Source: Massiliimalia massiliensis
GTDB taxonomy: Bacteria; Bacillota; Clostridia; Oscillospirales; Ruminococcaceae
Length of the DNA: 64,000 nt
NCBI RefSeq assembly: GCF_900155615.1
Contig: NZ_FUHT01000004.1
Location: 310,001-374,000 of the forward strand
Direction: 5' to 3'
Under the pieces are notes generated by a model. The model worked only from the letters and a program-made list of their open reading frames with translations. It searched no databases and had not been told where the DNA came from. The translations under genes were made by a program, and so were the position numbers. Shown piece after piece: positions 51,122 through 60,316 of the stretch (the first letter of the stretch is position 1; every line of letters begins with the position of its first letter).

Positions 51122-51997
51122 ATGGGACTTTTTGATAAAAAATACTGCGACATCTGCGGCGAGAAAATCGGATTTCTCGGCAACCGCAAGCTGGAGGACG
51201 GCAATCTTTGCAAGGACTGTGCAGGAAAGCTCTCGCCGTTTTTCAGTGATCGCAGGAACTCTACTATTGAGGAAATAAAGGCGCAGCTTGCCTACCGTGA
51301 GGATAACCGGAATAAGCTCGCCGGTTTCTCACCGTATATTACCTTTGATGGAAGCATGAAGGTGTACATCGACCCCGCCGTAGAGTACTTCATTGTCACA
51401 GGGCTTTCCGACTGGCGCAGCGGCAACCCCGATCTCATTCATTTCTCACAAGTGATGAATGTCGAGACGGACATTCAGGAAAATAAAGAAGAAATTTTCT
51501 ATGAGGATTCCGACGGAAACGAAAAGAGCTATGAGCCGCCCCGTTATACATACGAATATGAGTTCAATGTCACAATCTTCGTGGATTCCCCGTGGTTCGA
51601 CGAGATAGAGCTGGAACTGAGCGACGGCAACCGTCCCGACAGCCGTTATAGCGATTTGTACCGCAAATATGAGCAGAAGATGCTTGAGCTTGCGGATATT
51701 CTGACGCACCGTAAGGATATGTCCGCAACCTATGATGGTCCCGGCCCCGGTATGTACCCGGTCAGTTCCTACAATCCTGCTCCTGAGCCGAGTCCTGCAC
51801 CTGCTGTGCAGCCGGCCAATCACGAGGAATGGCTCTGCCTGTCCTGCGGCACACAGAACGACGGCAAGTTCTGCAAAAACTGCGGATGCCAGAAGCCTGC
51901 CGCAATGACGATACACTGTGCGTCCTGCGGATCCGATATAGAATACCGGATTAAACCGCCGAAGGTCTGTCCGGAGTGCGGCAATCCATTTCGATAA
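51122..51997 (+). CDS. DUF4428 plus zinc-ribbon protein
   Basis: A 291-residue soluble protein. The N-terminal DUF4428 knuckle reads CDICGEKIGFLGNRKLEDG, then CKDC. A central beta domain follows, then a proline-rich linker and two C-terminal ribbons (CLSCG...CKNCG; CASCG...CPECG). Its N-terminal part resembles the other DUF4428 gene in the row. It probably docks on membrane partners; role unknown. Confidence 0.82.
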   Translation: MGLFDKKYCDICGEKIGFLGNRKLEDGNLCKDCAGKLSPFFSDRRNSTIEEIKAQLAYREDNRNKLAGFSPYITFDGSMKVYIDPAVEYFIVTGLSDWRSGNPDLIHFSQVMNVETDIQENKEEIFYEDSDGNEKSYEPPRYTYEYEFNVTIFVDSPWFDEIELELSDGNRPDSRYSDLYRKYEQKMLELADILTHRKDMSATYDGPGPGMYPVSSYNPAPEPSPAPAVQPANHEEWLCLSCGTQNDGKFCKNCGCQKPAAMTIHCASCGSDIEYRIKPPKVCPECGNPFR

Positions 51998-52001
51998 AAT
52001 T

Positions 52002-52514
52002 ATGAAACACATTGTATACAAGGTGGTAGCGATTGTGTCAATTCTGTCACTGCTGTTGGGGCTTTTCGGCTGCGGAGGAAACAAAAAATATACTGTCGAT
52101 GATATCGTTTTCATCCATACCGTTTATTACGGTATGGAAAGTAATCCCGTGTATTCCTTCGCTGTGCAAAAGAAAGAAGACAACTGGGTTTTCTCCGCGG
52201 ACTGTGTTGTGGGGAATAATAATGAGCATTACGCTTCATTCGCTTCTTTCCCGATAACGGATGAAGACGCACAGGGCTTTCTTCAGGTCATCCGTGAGGA
52301 CGGCGAGATAGAGAGACTTTTCAAATATCGCAATCCGATATGCATTTTCGATATATCAGACGCGCCGGTGCGCAGTTTTGGTATGACTTTCTCTGACGGA
52401 AACAGCGTAGAGAAAGAGACGAGGCCCGGCGACAGGGGGCTTGATTATCTCTATGCGCTTGCCGACAGGTATTATGAGGAAGCTGAGAGTTCGGAGGACA
52501 CTCCGACAAACTGA
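52002..52514 (+). CDS. Small cargo lipoprotein
   Basis: A 170-residue protein with signal peptide and lipobox (LLGLFGC). The mature part is acidic and beta-rich, with no known family. ATG 52002 has no clear ribosome site and begins five bases after the upstream stop, so coupling is likely. Confidence 0.7.
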   Translation: MKHIVYKVVAIVSILSLLLGLFGCGGNKKYTVDDIVFIHTVYYGMESNPVYSFAVQKKEDNWVFSADCVVGNNNEHYASFASFPITDEDAQGFLQVIREDGEIERLFKYRNPICIFDISDAPVRSFGMTFSDGNSVEKETRPGDRGLDYLYALADRYYEEAESSEDTPTN

Positions 52515-52558
52515 ATGATACTTTCTATCACCTTATTAAAGCAAAAAGGAGGGCTATT

Positions 52559-53311
52559 ATGGCTGATAAATGTGCAATCTGCGGAGCAGATATCAATTTG
52601 ATCCAAACCCAGAGACTGGCGGACGGCAATTGCATCTGCCGCAAGAACTGCAGACAAAAAGGATTCAAAGTATATGACTATGTACACGGAAACCTTCCCG
52701 GCGTAAAAGCACATCTTGCTCAGGTGGAACGCGGTACCAGGCTGTGGGATCACTATTTCGTACCGCGTGAGAAAACAAAGGATAAAACCCAGAAGCTCAA
52801 GCGCTTCGGCAGTTATCTCTATGTGGCTGAGGATATCGGACTGATGGCATTTGTCCAGAACGATTACAAGTTCATGATGTTCGGTAAGACCACTCGTGCG
52901 TGTGTGTACCGTATCGCCGATCTGCGCAGCTATCAGTATGAGGAAGAAGTTGTGAGAAACGGCGATAAGACCGAGAAAAAATCCATGGCACGGCTTGGCT
53001 TTATCAATACCGAGGGGCTTTACGAGTTTGTTCTCACCATGAACAACATCAAGGAGTATGAAAAGATGAAAAAATACTTTGATACGTTGTTCGGCATACA
53101 GAATACACTCGGAAACGCCGCGAATGTATGGAAGCAGCAGATGGCTGCGGTAAAGGATATCACCGTAGGATTTCATGCCGCGGTGAGAGGAGAGGCCGAC
53201 GCCGAAGCCAAAGCGGAACAGGCAATCAACTCCTTGGATGCGGCAATCTACGGAGACCGTACCGAGTGGATCCAAAGGGCGGATGCAGCGCTTGCGGCAT
53301 TCGACGGATAA
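52559..53311 (+). CDS. DUF4428 protein
   Basis: A 250-residue protein. The N-terminal DUF4428 knuckle reads CAICGADINLIQTQRLADG, then C...C. A PH-like beta domain follows (about 75-190), then a helical tail with an Ala/Glu coil. It is cytoplasmic, with AAAAGGAGGG upstream. It is a paralogue in layout of the protein encoded at 51122-51997. Role unknown. Confidence 0.82.
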   Translation: MADKCAICGADINLIQTQRLADGNCICRKNCRQKGFKVYDYVHGNLPGVKAHLAQVERGTRLWDHYFVPREKTKDKTQKLKRFGSYLYVAEDIGLMAFVQNDYKFMMFGKTTRACVYRIADLRSYQYEEEVVRNGDKTEKKSMARLGFINTEGLYEFVLTMNNIKEYEKMKKYFDTLFGIQNTLGNAANVWKQQMAAVKDITVGFHAAVRGEADAEAKAEQAINSLDAAIYGDRTEWIQRADAALAAFDG

Positions 53312-53337
53312 TTTTCTTTGAGAAAGGAGTTTTTTCT

Positions 53338-54432
53338 ATGCAAACCTTGCAGGAATATAAATGTCCCTGCTGCGGCGGTGCGATAGCCTTTGACAGCACG
53401 CTCCAGAAAATGAAATGTCCCTTTTGCGACACGGAATTTGAAATGGAAACACTGGCCGATTATGACAGCGTGCTGAAGAATGAAGCGTCAGATGATATGA
53501 GCTGGGAGAGCACCGCCGGAGCCGAGTGGCAGGAAGGAGAAGCAGACGGCCTTCGCTCCTATGTATGCAAGTCCTGCGGCGGTGAAATTGTGGGCGATGA
53601 AAATACGGCAGCCACCTCCTGTCCGTTCTGCGGCAACCCTGTTGTGATGATGGGACAGTTTTCGGGTGCTCTTAAGCCTGACCTTGTCATTCCGTTTAAG
53701 CTGGATAAAAAGGCGGCAAAGGCAGGGCTTACAAAACACCTGACCGGGAAACGCTTTTTGCCGAAAATTTTTAAGGATCAGAACCATATCGACGAAATCA
53801 AAGGGATCTATGTTCCATTCTGGTTATTTGATACGGATGTGGACGCACAGGTACGCTACCGTGCCACTAAAGTCCGCACATGGAGCGACAGCGACTATAA
53901 CTACACCGAGACCAGCCACTTTATGGTACACAGAGGCGGCAGCGTCAGCTTTGAACACGTGCCGGTGGACGGCTCATCCAAGATGGCGGACGATCTGATG
54001 GAATCCATAGAGCCGTATGACTTTTCGGAAGCTTTGGATTTCCAAACAGCTTACCTTGCCGGATATCTGGCGGATAAGTACGATGTAACAGCAGAAGAGA
54101 GTATTGAGCGCGCCAACCAGCGCGTCAAGCGTTCCACCGAGGAAGCCTTTGCCGGAACGGTTCAAGGATACTCCACCGTGACGGCGGAAAACAGCAGTGT
54201 GCAATTCCATGGCGGGAAAGCCCGTTATGCGCTTTATCCCGTGTGGCTTCTCAATACAACCTGGAACGGTAATCAATACACTTTTGCCATGAACGGACAG
54301 ACCGGAAAATTTGTCGGTGACCTGCCGGTGGACAAAGCGGCGGCGTCTCTCTGGACAATTATGCTGGCGGCGATTTTTGCGGCTGTAACTTACGGAGGTG
54401 CATGGCTTTTGCACCTGATCGGGCTTATATAA
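53338..54432 (+). CDS. TFIIB-type zinc-ribbon membrane protein (YdjG-like)
   Basis: A 364-residue protein with two N-terminal ribbons (CPCCG...CPFCD and CKSCG...CPFCG), a central beta domain (VIPFKLDKKAA, GIYVPFWLFD, RYALYPVWLLNT) and one C-terminal membrane helix. This is the layout of B. subtilis YdjG. It is followed 13 bases on by a TPM-domain gene, as ydjG is by ydjH. AAAGGAG precedes the ATG. Confidence 0.88.
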   Translation: MQTLQEYKCPCCGGAIAFDSTLQKMKCPFCDTEFEMETLADYDSVLKNEASDDMSWESTAGAEWQEGEADGLRSYVCKSCGGEIVGDENTAATSCPFCGNPVVMMGQFSGALKPDLVIPFKLDKKAAKAGLTKHLTGKRFLPKIFKDQNHIDEIKGIYVPFWLFDTDVDAQVRYRATKVRTWSDSDYNYTETSHFMVHRGGSVSFEHVPVDGSSKMADDLMESIEPYDFSEALDFQTAYLAGYLADKYDVTAEESIERANQRVKRSTEEAFAGTVQGYSTVTAENSSVQFHGGKARYALYPVWLLNTTWNGNQYTFAMNGQTGKFVGDLPVDKAAASLWTIMLAAIFAAVTYGGAWLLHLIGLI

Positions 54433-54445
54433 GGAGGGATACGGA

Positions 54446-55261
54446 ATGAAAAAGAAAATACTGTTGATTCTGCTTTCCCTTGTTATCGGCCTTTGTGTAT
54501 CAGTGCCCGCTTTTGCTGCACAGACAGACGGCTTTGCAAGTGAGTATGAGCGCGTTCAGGATCTGGCGGATCTGCTTTCCGACAGCGAAGAGGCTGCGCT
54601 TTTAGAAAAGCTTGATGAACTGTGCGAGCGTCAGAAAATGGAGATCGTCGTACTGACGACAGACACGTTGGAAGGACTGACTCCCCGTGACTATGCCGAT
54701 GATATTTACGATTATTGCTTGTTCGGATATGGAGAAGACAGGGACGGTGCGCTGCTTCTGATCAGCATGGAGGACAATGATTGGTACATATCCACACACG
54801 GCTATGGAATTACGGTATTTACCGACGCGGGAATCCAATATATCGGAGAGCAGATCAAAGAGGACCTGTCCGACGGTGATTTCTCAGGAGCCTTTGATAA
54901 ATTTGCCGGGCTTTGCGACGATTTCATCACACAGGCAAGAACCGGCGACCCCTACGATTCGCACAATCTGCCGAAGGAGCCGCTTGCTCTGATTTGGATC
55001 CCAATTTCGATTGCGGTGGGTGTATGCCTGTCCTTCATGATTGTTGGGAATATGAAATCCAAGCTCAAGACAGTTCGTTTTCAGGCAGCGGCAGGCAACT
55101 ATACGAAGGACGGCAGTCTGAATATTACAGAAAGCCGAGATCTGTTCCTGTACAACACTGTCACGCGCACGGCAAAGCCGAAAAACAACAGCTCTTCGGG
55201 CAGCAGTACGCACACTTCTTCCTCCGGCTCGACTCACGGCGGCGGGGGCGGTAAATTCTAA
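54446..55261 (+). CDS. TPM-domain membrane protein (YdjH-like)
   Basis: A 271-residue protein with a signal peptide (ending near AFAAQ), an extracytoplasmic TPM domain of about 140 residues (VQDLADLLSDSEEAALLEKL; IVVLTTDTLEGL; DRDGALLLISMEDNDWYISTHG) and one membrane helix. A cytoplasmic tail ends in Ser/Gly repeats (HGGGGGKF). TPM domains were proposed as phosphatases or chaperone-like modules. It pairs with the YdjG-like gene upstream and the SPFH gene of the same row. Confidence 0.9.
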   Translation: MKKKILLILLSLVIGLCVSVPAFAAQTDGFASEYERVQDLADLLSDSEEAALLEKLDELCERQKMEIVVLTTDTLEGLTPRDYADDIYDYCLFGYGEDRDGALLLISMEDNDWYISTHGYGITVFTDAGIQYIGEQIKEDLSDGDFSGAFDKFAGLCDDFITQARTGDPYDSHNLPKEPLALIWIPISIAVGVCLSFMIVGNMKSKLKTVRFQAAAGNYTKDGSLNITESRDLFLYNTVTRTAKPKNNSSSGSSTHTSSSGSTHGGGGGKF

Positions 55262-55309
55262 CGGTACCAAGGTAATACACCTATAAAACATATTCGGGAG
55301 GATAAAAAC

Positions 55310-55879
55310 ATGAGTATTTTTGATAAACTGAAAAGCACAGCTCAGCAGGCGGTCAATTCCGCCGCACAGTCCCTCGGCAGCAAGCGTGAGACATTCACCT
55401 TTACTTCGCTGCCGGAAAGCCTCGCTGAAATGCAGGCGCTGCCCGAAGCGAGCCTTGACACGCCTTTCAAGACGGCGGCTCTCACCGTTCTCGCCCTCTG
55501 CGCTTATGCGGCGGATAAGAATATCGGCACCGAGATGCTCAACTGGCTGCGCGGTCCGCGTCCGTTGAACGGACAGGACATTTCTTTCCTGAACGACCGT
55601 TTCCGCGACGGAAAGACCTATCTGCCGTTCACTTATTTCACCGGTTCCACACCGGACAACAACTACACCCCTTCCGAGCCGTACACTATCATCATCGAAA
55701 GCAACCACGTTTCCAGTGAGGAGCAGGGTTATATAAAACTATTTATTCCCTGTGGCGGTGCGGATGATCCCCGTCCTATCAAAATGCGCCAGCGCGGTTC
55801 CGACGGCAAATGGTTTTTGTGGGAACAGTATCTGCTGACCGGCGTGCGCACACCGAAAGCTGCCGATCCGTGGGCTTAA
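55310..55879 (+). CDS. DUF6935-like cytoplasmic protein
   Basis: A 189-residue soluble protein. Landmarks are SLPESLAEMQALPEASLDTP, ALTVLALCAYAADKNIG and LRGPRPLNGQDISFLNDRF. I associate this pattern with DUF6935, found with SPFH/TPM genes in gut clostridia, but the name is from memory. Its role is unknown. GGGAGG precedes the ATG. Confidence 0.75.
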   Translation: MSIFDKLKSTAQQAVNSAAQSLGSKRETFTFTSLPESLAEMQALPEASLDTPFKTAALTVLALCAYAADKNIGTEMLNWLRGPRPLNGQDISFLNDRFRDGKTYLPFTYFTGSTPDNNYTPSEPYTIIIESNHVSSEEQGYIKLFIPCGGADDPRPIKMRQRGSDGKWFLWEQYLLTGVRTPKAADPWA

Positions 55880-55971
55880 TCAAAAAAATTTTAGGATAGC
55901 TTATCCGATTACATCAAATAAAACGGCGTTTAACCGTTTTAGATAAAAATTTATTTTAGGAGGTCTTAACA

Positions 55972-56394
55972 ATGACAACAGCAAAAACAAAAGGCTCAGG
56001 TTTCTTGAAAGTGACAGGTATTTTAATGATCATCGGCGGAGGAATTTCGATTATTCTGGGGATCATCGCAGCACTTGGCGTTGCCGCTCTCGCGTATATC
56101 AGTGACGGAGAAATTTCGTCGGCAATGCTTTATGCCTCCGTTGCACTGATGATTGTCAGTGCGGTTGCACAGTTAATTGCCGGAATTATTGGCGTAAAAA
56201 ACTGCAAGAAACCGGAAAAGGCCGGAACTTGCATGGTGTGGGGCATCATTGTAGCGGTACTTTGCGTTGTAGGCACCATACTGAATTCTGTTGGCGGCGG
56301 TTCTTTCAGCGTATTCTCTCTGCTGCTCGGTCTTGTTTTACCTGTTCTTTACATCATCGGCGCTGGATTCAACAAAAAAGAGTACATTGCATGA
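55972..56394 (+). CDS. Four-helix membrane protein
   Basis: A 140-residue integral membrane protein with four helices (around VTGILMIIGGGISIILGIIA, LYASVALMIVSAVAQLIAGI, MVWGIIVAVLCVVGTIL and LLLGLVLPVLYIIGAGF). It resembles DUF4190-like small membrane proteins. TAGGAGG precedes the ATG and a strong terminator follows. Confidence 0.78.
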   Translation: MTTAKTKGSGFLKVTGILMIIGGGISIILGIIAALGVAALAYISDGEISSAMLYASVALMIVSAVAQLIAGIIGVKNCKKPEKAGTCMVWGIIVAVLCVVGTILNSVGGGSFSVFSLLLGLVLPVLYIIGAGFNKKEYIA

Positions 56395-56406
56395 TCATCC
56401 ATACCC

Positions 56407-56439
56407 GGAAAAAGGCTTGTTCCGGCAAGCCTTTTTCCA
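56407..56439 (+). terminator. Strong terminator inside the cargo row
   Basis: Perfect 13-bp stem GGAAAAAGGCTTG/CAAGCCTTTTTCC with a six-base loop; the right arm supplies the T tract. It probably ends the main SPFH-TPM transcript. Confidence 0.9.
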
Positions 56440-56472
56440 AAATAAACCTAATTTTAATGAGGAGAAAACAAA

Positions 56473-56880
56473 ATGGATATCCGTGGAATTTGGAAAGTGA
56501 AAGAAATGCGCCTGCCGTCACCGGACGGCGAGCTGGTCTTTACACCCGGTAATTTGCCGGATGACGAGCAGTTTGAAGAATTTGGCCGGATAATGCAATG
56601 CAGGACAGAATTTGCCGATGACGGTTCCCTCAATACACTTATGTTTGTGCCCGAGGAAATGAAAGCTGAAGCGGCCGAGCATGGGGTCGTTGTGCGCGAA
56701 GACGGCTATGCTGTTATTGAGAGTACCACTTGGAAAGAAGAAAACGGGAAGTTCTACTATGACACAAAGACAGAGGGCGAAGTTTTCGGAGAAAAGGTAG
56801 ATCCGTTTGCGGAGATTCCCGTGACAACGGATGGATGCCTTGTTTACAGTTACGGAACGATTCTTCTGGAAAGAGCCTGA
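56473..56880 (+). CDS. Small lipocalin-like protein
   Basis: A 135-residue soluble protein starting MDIRGIWKVKEM, with beta strands and a closing YSYGTILLER, the feel of a lipocalin-like barrel. No signal peptide is present. No family confirmed. ATG follows TGAGGAGA. Confidence 0.65.
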   Translation: MDIRGIWKVKEMRLPSPDGELVFTPGNLPDDEQFEEFGRIMQCRTEFADDGSLNTLMFVPEEMKAEAAEHGVVVREDGYAVIESTTWKEENGKFYYDTKTEGEVFGEKVDPFAEIPVTTDGCLVYSYGTILLERA

Positions 56881-56929
56881 ATCTGTTTATGTGCATATAC
56901 AGAATAAACAGCTTTATATTAAAGAAAGC

Positions 56930-56959
56930 TTGTCTCTAATTTGGCTGTCAAAAGATAAT
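56930..56959 (+). promoter_or_regulatory. Possible promoter of the Ig-like protein gene
   Basis: TTGTCT (56930-56935) and GATAAT (56954-56959) with an 18-base spacer, 30 bases before the gene. A CTGTTTAT/ATAAACAG inverted repeat (56883-56911) lies upstream. Confidence 0.45.
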
Positions 56960-56989
56960 AGACAACGAAACAATTGAGAGGAGGATGGT

Positions 56990-57820
56990 ATGAAAAAAGT
57001 TGTTTCCGCTTTTATCCTTGTACTGACTCTTGCTTGTTTTTCTGTCGTCGGTGTCTATGCAGCAGTCGTGGAAAAGCCCGTGATAGAGGCAGAAATGCCG
57101 GATTGCTACAGGGAAATTGGCAATGGAAGTATTGTTCTGTATGCCAACGCAACAGTGCCTAACGGAGGCACTGTAAGATATCAGTGGTATGTTGCCGATA
57201 CAGAGAATATGGCGATGATCCATGCTATTTTTGGTGCGGAAAGCGACATCTATCAGGTGCCTGAGGAAATTGGTGTTAAATGGTACTGCTATGCCGCATG
57301 GAATGTATCGGGCGGAGCCGAAAGCGATCCGGTATACAGTAGATTAATCCGTGTTGAGTATTTCGAAAATACAACTGCCCATATCCACAGCTTCTGTGAA
57401 TGGATGGTAATAACTGAGCCAACCTGCACAGAGATTGGCATAAAGGTACGGGAATGTGACTGCGGTGTTACTGAACGTGCGGAAGTCCCGGCTACAGGAC
57501 ATAATTGGGACTCAGGAAAAATAACAAAAAAACCTACTGCACAATCGGACGGAGAAAAAGTCTACACCTGCCTTAACTGTAAAGCAATAAAGGTGAAAAC
57601 TGTAAAATTCAGTGGCATTTCCGAAGAAAGCGATACAACGAATAATACCGCTGAACCTGATAATAACAGCGAAAGCACTATAGAGCCGACGAATATCGGC
57701 AGTTATGAGAAAACACATTTCCCGTGGTGGCTCGTAGCCGTTATTGTTGTTCCGGTAATAGGATGTATTGTCATAGTAGTCATTTTACTTGTGATAAAAA
57801 AGCAAAAAAATGTTAGATAA
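56990..57820 (+). CDS. Secreted membrane-anchored protein with Ig-like domain
   Basis: A 276-residue protein with a signal peptide (ending near VYAAV), an Ig-like domain (VRYQWYVADTENM) and a cysteine/histidine domain (EPTCTEIGIKVRECDCGV; GHNW...CLNCK), which resembles repeats found in gut-clostridial surface proteins. It ends with a membrane helix (WWLVAVIVVPVIGCIVIVVI) and a basic tail. It probably faces outward. GAGGAGG precedes the ATG. Confidence 0.75.
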   Translation: MKKVVSAFILVLTLACFSVVGVYAAVVEKPVIEAEMPDCYREIGNGSIVLYANATVPNGGTVRYQWYVADTENMAMIHAIFGAESDIYQVPEEIGVKWYCYAAWNVSGGAESDPVYSRLIRVEYFENTTAHIHSFCEWMVITEPTCTEIGIKVRECDCGVTERAEVPATGHNWDSGKITKKPTAQSDGEKVYTCLNCKAIKVKTVKFSGISEESDTTNNTAEPDNNSESTIEPTNIGSYEKTHFPWWLVAVIVVPVIGCIVIVVILLVIKKQKNVR

Positions 57821-57979
57821 AGACAATCAGATAAAACGGTAACGACGTATTGTCTGCTGTATGACTATGAAATGGTTCTTTTGGAAGAAGTCTGATCCGG
57901 TTTGACAAAAATAAGGGATTTTACCTATTGGGAAGTAAAAATTGAGCAAAACAACTATTAACAAAACAGGAGAAATACT

Positions 57980-58522
57980 ATGAAAAAGAATATTGTATCT
58001 ATACTTGTAGCTGTATTATTAACAGCGATTCTCGCCGGATGTTCCGGCGCCCCTGCTGCAACTGATCCTGCGGATATTACAGGTGAAACCTTTGATGGCG
58101 GAAATATCAGTGCGCTTGTCCCCGACGGGTGGATGGGCTTTCACGGCACAGATTACTTTGAAGAGTATGAAGAAGGCTATGATCCTAATGTAATTCAAAT
58201 CGCTAAAGGTGCAGAAAGTGAGTGGGACCTTTTCTCAACACCTTATATTATGATAAGTTATTTTGGTCCTGATGATCCGATGATGGAGCCTATGAAAGAG
58301 CAGTATGAAGAAACTGCCGACATTGAGCCCGTTACTATCGGGGACTATACCTGGAACGGATTCACAGGAAAAAGTATAGATACCCCTATCGCAATCCTTT
58401 GGACAGGAGAAGAAGGATCAGATCAGATACAGCTTACGATATGTCTTGAGAACGGAGATAAGATGAGTCTTGAAGATGCAGATGTTCAGGCTATAATAGC
58501 CAGCATCAATATATCTAAATGA
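57980..58522 (+). CDS. Small secreted lipoprotein
   Basis: A 180-residue protein with signal peptide and lipobox (AILAGC, Cys at about 21). The mature domain (SALVPDGWMGFHG, then YTWNGFTGKS) resembles small single-domain lipoproteins. ACAGGAG precedes the ATG. Last gene of the cargo row. Function unknown. Confidence 0.75.
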   Translation: MKKNIVSILVAVLLTAILAGCSGAPAATDPADITGETFDGGNISALVPDGWMGFHGTDYFEEYEEGYDPNVIQIAKGAESEWDLFSTPYIMISYFGPDDPMMEPMKEQYEETADIEPVTIGDYTWNGFTGKSIDTPIAILWTGEEGSDQIQLTICLENGDKMSLEDADVQAIIASINISK

Positions 58523-58600
58523 ATGAAATAAGCTGTGTTAGCACACTACTTATGAAAAATTGATTACGAGACTGTTTTATGCTCCGTGGATATCGCATAA

Positions 58601-58966
58601 GTGAGCGTGGTTTGGATTGACAATGTTGAACTGACCGTTATACCAGCGGTCGGGAAACCTGCAGACTTTAAACCGGCTGCATACTTCAACAGCATCTTCT
58701 CCATGTACGATGGAAAAATGCAGTTTGTGCGATTAAAATGCGATGCCGATATGATGAAGGTTATCATCGACCGGTTTGGTCAGGATATCCACACTACTCA
58801 GTGTGAAAACTGCTGTTTTGTTGCCGATGTCCTCGTATCGGTCATCCCTACCTTCTTTGGCTGGATGTTCAGTTTTGGTGGAAAAATTCGCATCGTGTAT
58901 CCAGACTCTCTTGTTAAAGAATACCGGCAAGCGCTCCACTCCGCACTGGAGGATGACGATAAATAA
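58601..58966 (+). pseudogene. C-terminal fragment of a WYL-domain regulator
   Basis: About 120 residues match only the end of WYL-type regulators (AAYFNSIFSMYDGKMQ; VRLKCDADMMKVIIDRFG; FFGWMFSFGGKIRIV). The N-terminal HTH and most of the WYL domain are absent, and the upstream bases do not code for them. It overlaps the lexA start. It is probably a remnant, or a domain reused as a small protein. Confidence 0.75.
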
Positions 58967-59579
58967 CATACTTCTACAACAGAAAAGAAAAAAAGAGGAA
59001 CGCATTCAGAAAATTAAAGAATATATTTTAGAATTTCAGTTTATATATCACAGAACACCTACTATGGAACAGATTGCGAAGGCCGTCGATACGGTAAAAA
59101 GCAATGTGTATAAATACCTTACTGAAATGGAAGACCGGGGAATCTTAACACGCAGTAAACGGGAAATTGAAATCAACGATACAATCCAAGCAAGCCCTGA
59201 ACTCAATCGTGTCCCGATACTTGGCAATGTGTCCTGCGGTCTGCCGGAATACACTGAAGAAAACTTTGAAGAATATGTGCCTTTGCCTGTGGCGCTGTTC
59301 GGACAGGGAGATTTTTTCCTTCTGCGGGCAAGCGGATACTCTATGATTGAGGCAGGTATTGAACCCGGCGACCTTGTGGTAGTTCGGAAGCAAAATACCG
59401 CAGAAGAAGGAGATATTGTCGTTGCGCTGGTAGACAACGAAACCACACTTAAGCGGTTCTACAGAGATAAAAAACACCGGTGTATCCGGCTTCATCCTGA
59501 AAACAGCAAGATGAAAGATATCTATGTTCAGGACTGCACTATACAGGGCGTTGCCCAAAATGTCATTAAAACACTGTAA
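58953..59579 (+). CDS. LexA-type self-cleaving repressor
   Basis: About 208 residues. An N-terminal winged HTH (TPTMEQIAKAVDTVKSNVYK) is followed by a peptidase S24 domain. Key residues fit LexA spacing: cleavage pair Cys95-Gly96, Ser130 (SGYSM) and Lys167 (TTLKRFY); the offsets of 35 and 37 equal those in E. coli LexA, where the pair is Ala-Gly. It probably keeps the element quiet until RecA activation. ATG 58953 abuts GGAGG, so initiation is odd. Confidence 0.88.
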   Translation: MTINNILLQQKRKKEERIQKIKEYILEFQFIYHRTPTMEQIAKAVDTVKSNVYKYLTEMEDRGILTRSKREIEINDTIQASPELNRVPILGNVSCGLPEYTEENFEEYVPLPVALFGQGDFFLLRASGYSMIEAGIEPGDLVVVRKQNTAEEGDIVVALVDNETTLKRFYRDKKHRCIRLHPENSKMKDIYVQDCTIQGVAQNVIKTL

Positions 59580-59605
59580 GCACATTGAATGAAGGAGGGG
59601 TTAAG

Positions 59606-60316
59606 ATGCAGGTATATGTATCCAACAGAGAAATTGAACAAATAGCGGAAGGACTGGTTCATGTGGCCTGCGGAAAGCCTCCTCCGAAACGGATAGATAT
59701 TGATTCCGTTGCGTCATATCTTGGGCTGACTGTCCGTTATGAAAAATTTGCTGAAAGCGATCAGGACAAGATCGGCTTCACTTCGGACGGAAAGAGTGCA
59801 TTGACTGTTTTTCGCAACGGGCAAAAACAGAGAATCATATTTCCGAAAGAGACCATCGTCCTTGACAGCTTTCTCCAGTACCCATGCGAAAGCAGCCGAC
59901 GACGATTTACATTAGCGCATGAAATCAGCCATATTCTGATCAACAGAGCTGATCCGACTCATACAGCTCCCTGTTTTAACCGTGTCTATGATACAGAAAG
60001 ACGATATGACCTGAATGAACTGCACGAAAGAATGAATCTTGGTGAATGTCAGGCGAATACAATGGCAGCTATCATCCTTATGCCGAAAGAGCTTCTTGCT
60101 GTATCTGTTCGCAGGTATTTCCGAAAAAACAAGATTCCCGTATACGGCGATTGTGTTTTCCTGCCTGAGATAAAACCAAGTATGCAGGCGATGGCGGATG
60201 AGCTTGGCGTATCTTTTACAACTATGCTGATTCAGTTGAGAAAATACGGTCTTCTGGAAGAACGGGATATGGCAGAATACTTTGATAAGATAAAAGGCGG
60301 TGATAGAAATGAATAA
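59606..60316 (+). CDS. ImmA/IrrE-type metallopeptidase
   Basis: A 236-residue protein with HEISH at 105-109 (HExxH zinc-protease motif) and a C-terminal helical region. ImmA-type proteases cut ICE or phage repressors. Here it is 26 bases after the LexA-type gene, which suggests two release routes (autocleavage and ImmA). AGGAGGGG precedes the ATG. Confidence 0.88.
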   Translation: MQVYVSNREIEQIAEGLVHVACGKPPPKRIDIDSVASYLGLTVRYEKFAESDQDKIGFTSDGKSALTVFRNGQKQRIIFPKETIVLDSFLQYPCESSRRRFTLAHEISHILINRADPTHTAPCFNRVYDTERRYDLNELHERMNLGECQANTMAAIILMPKELLAVSVRRYFRKNKIPVYGDCVFLPEIKPSMQAMADELGVSFTTMLIQLRKYGLLEERDMAEYFDKIKGGDRNE

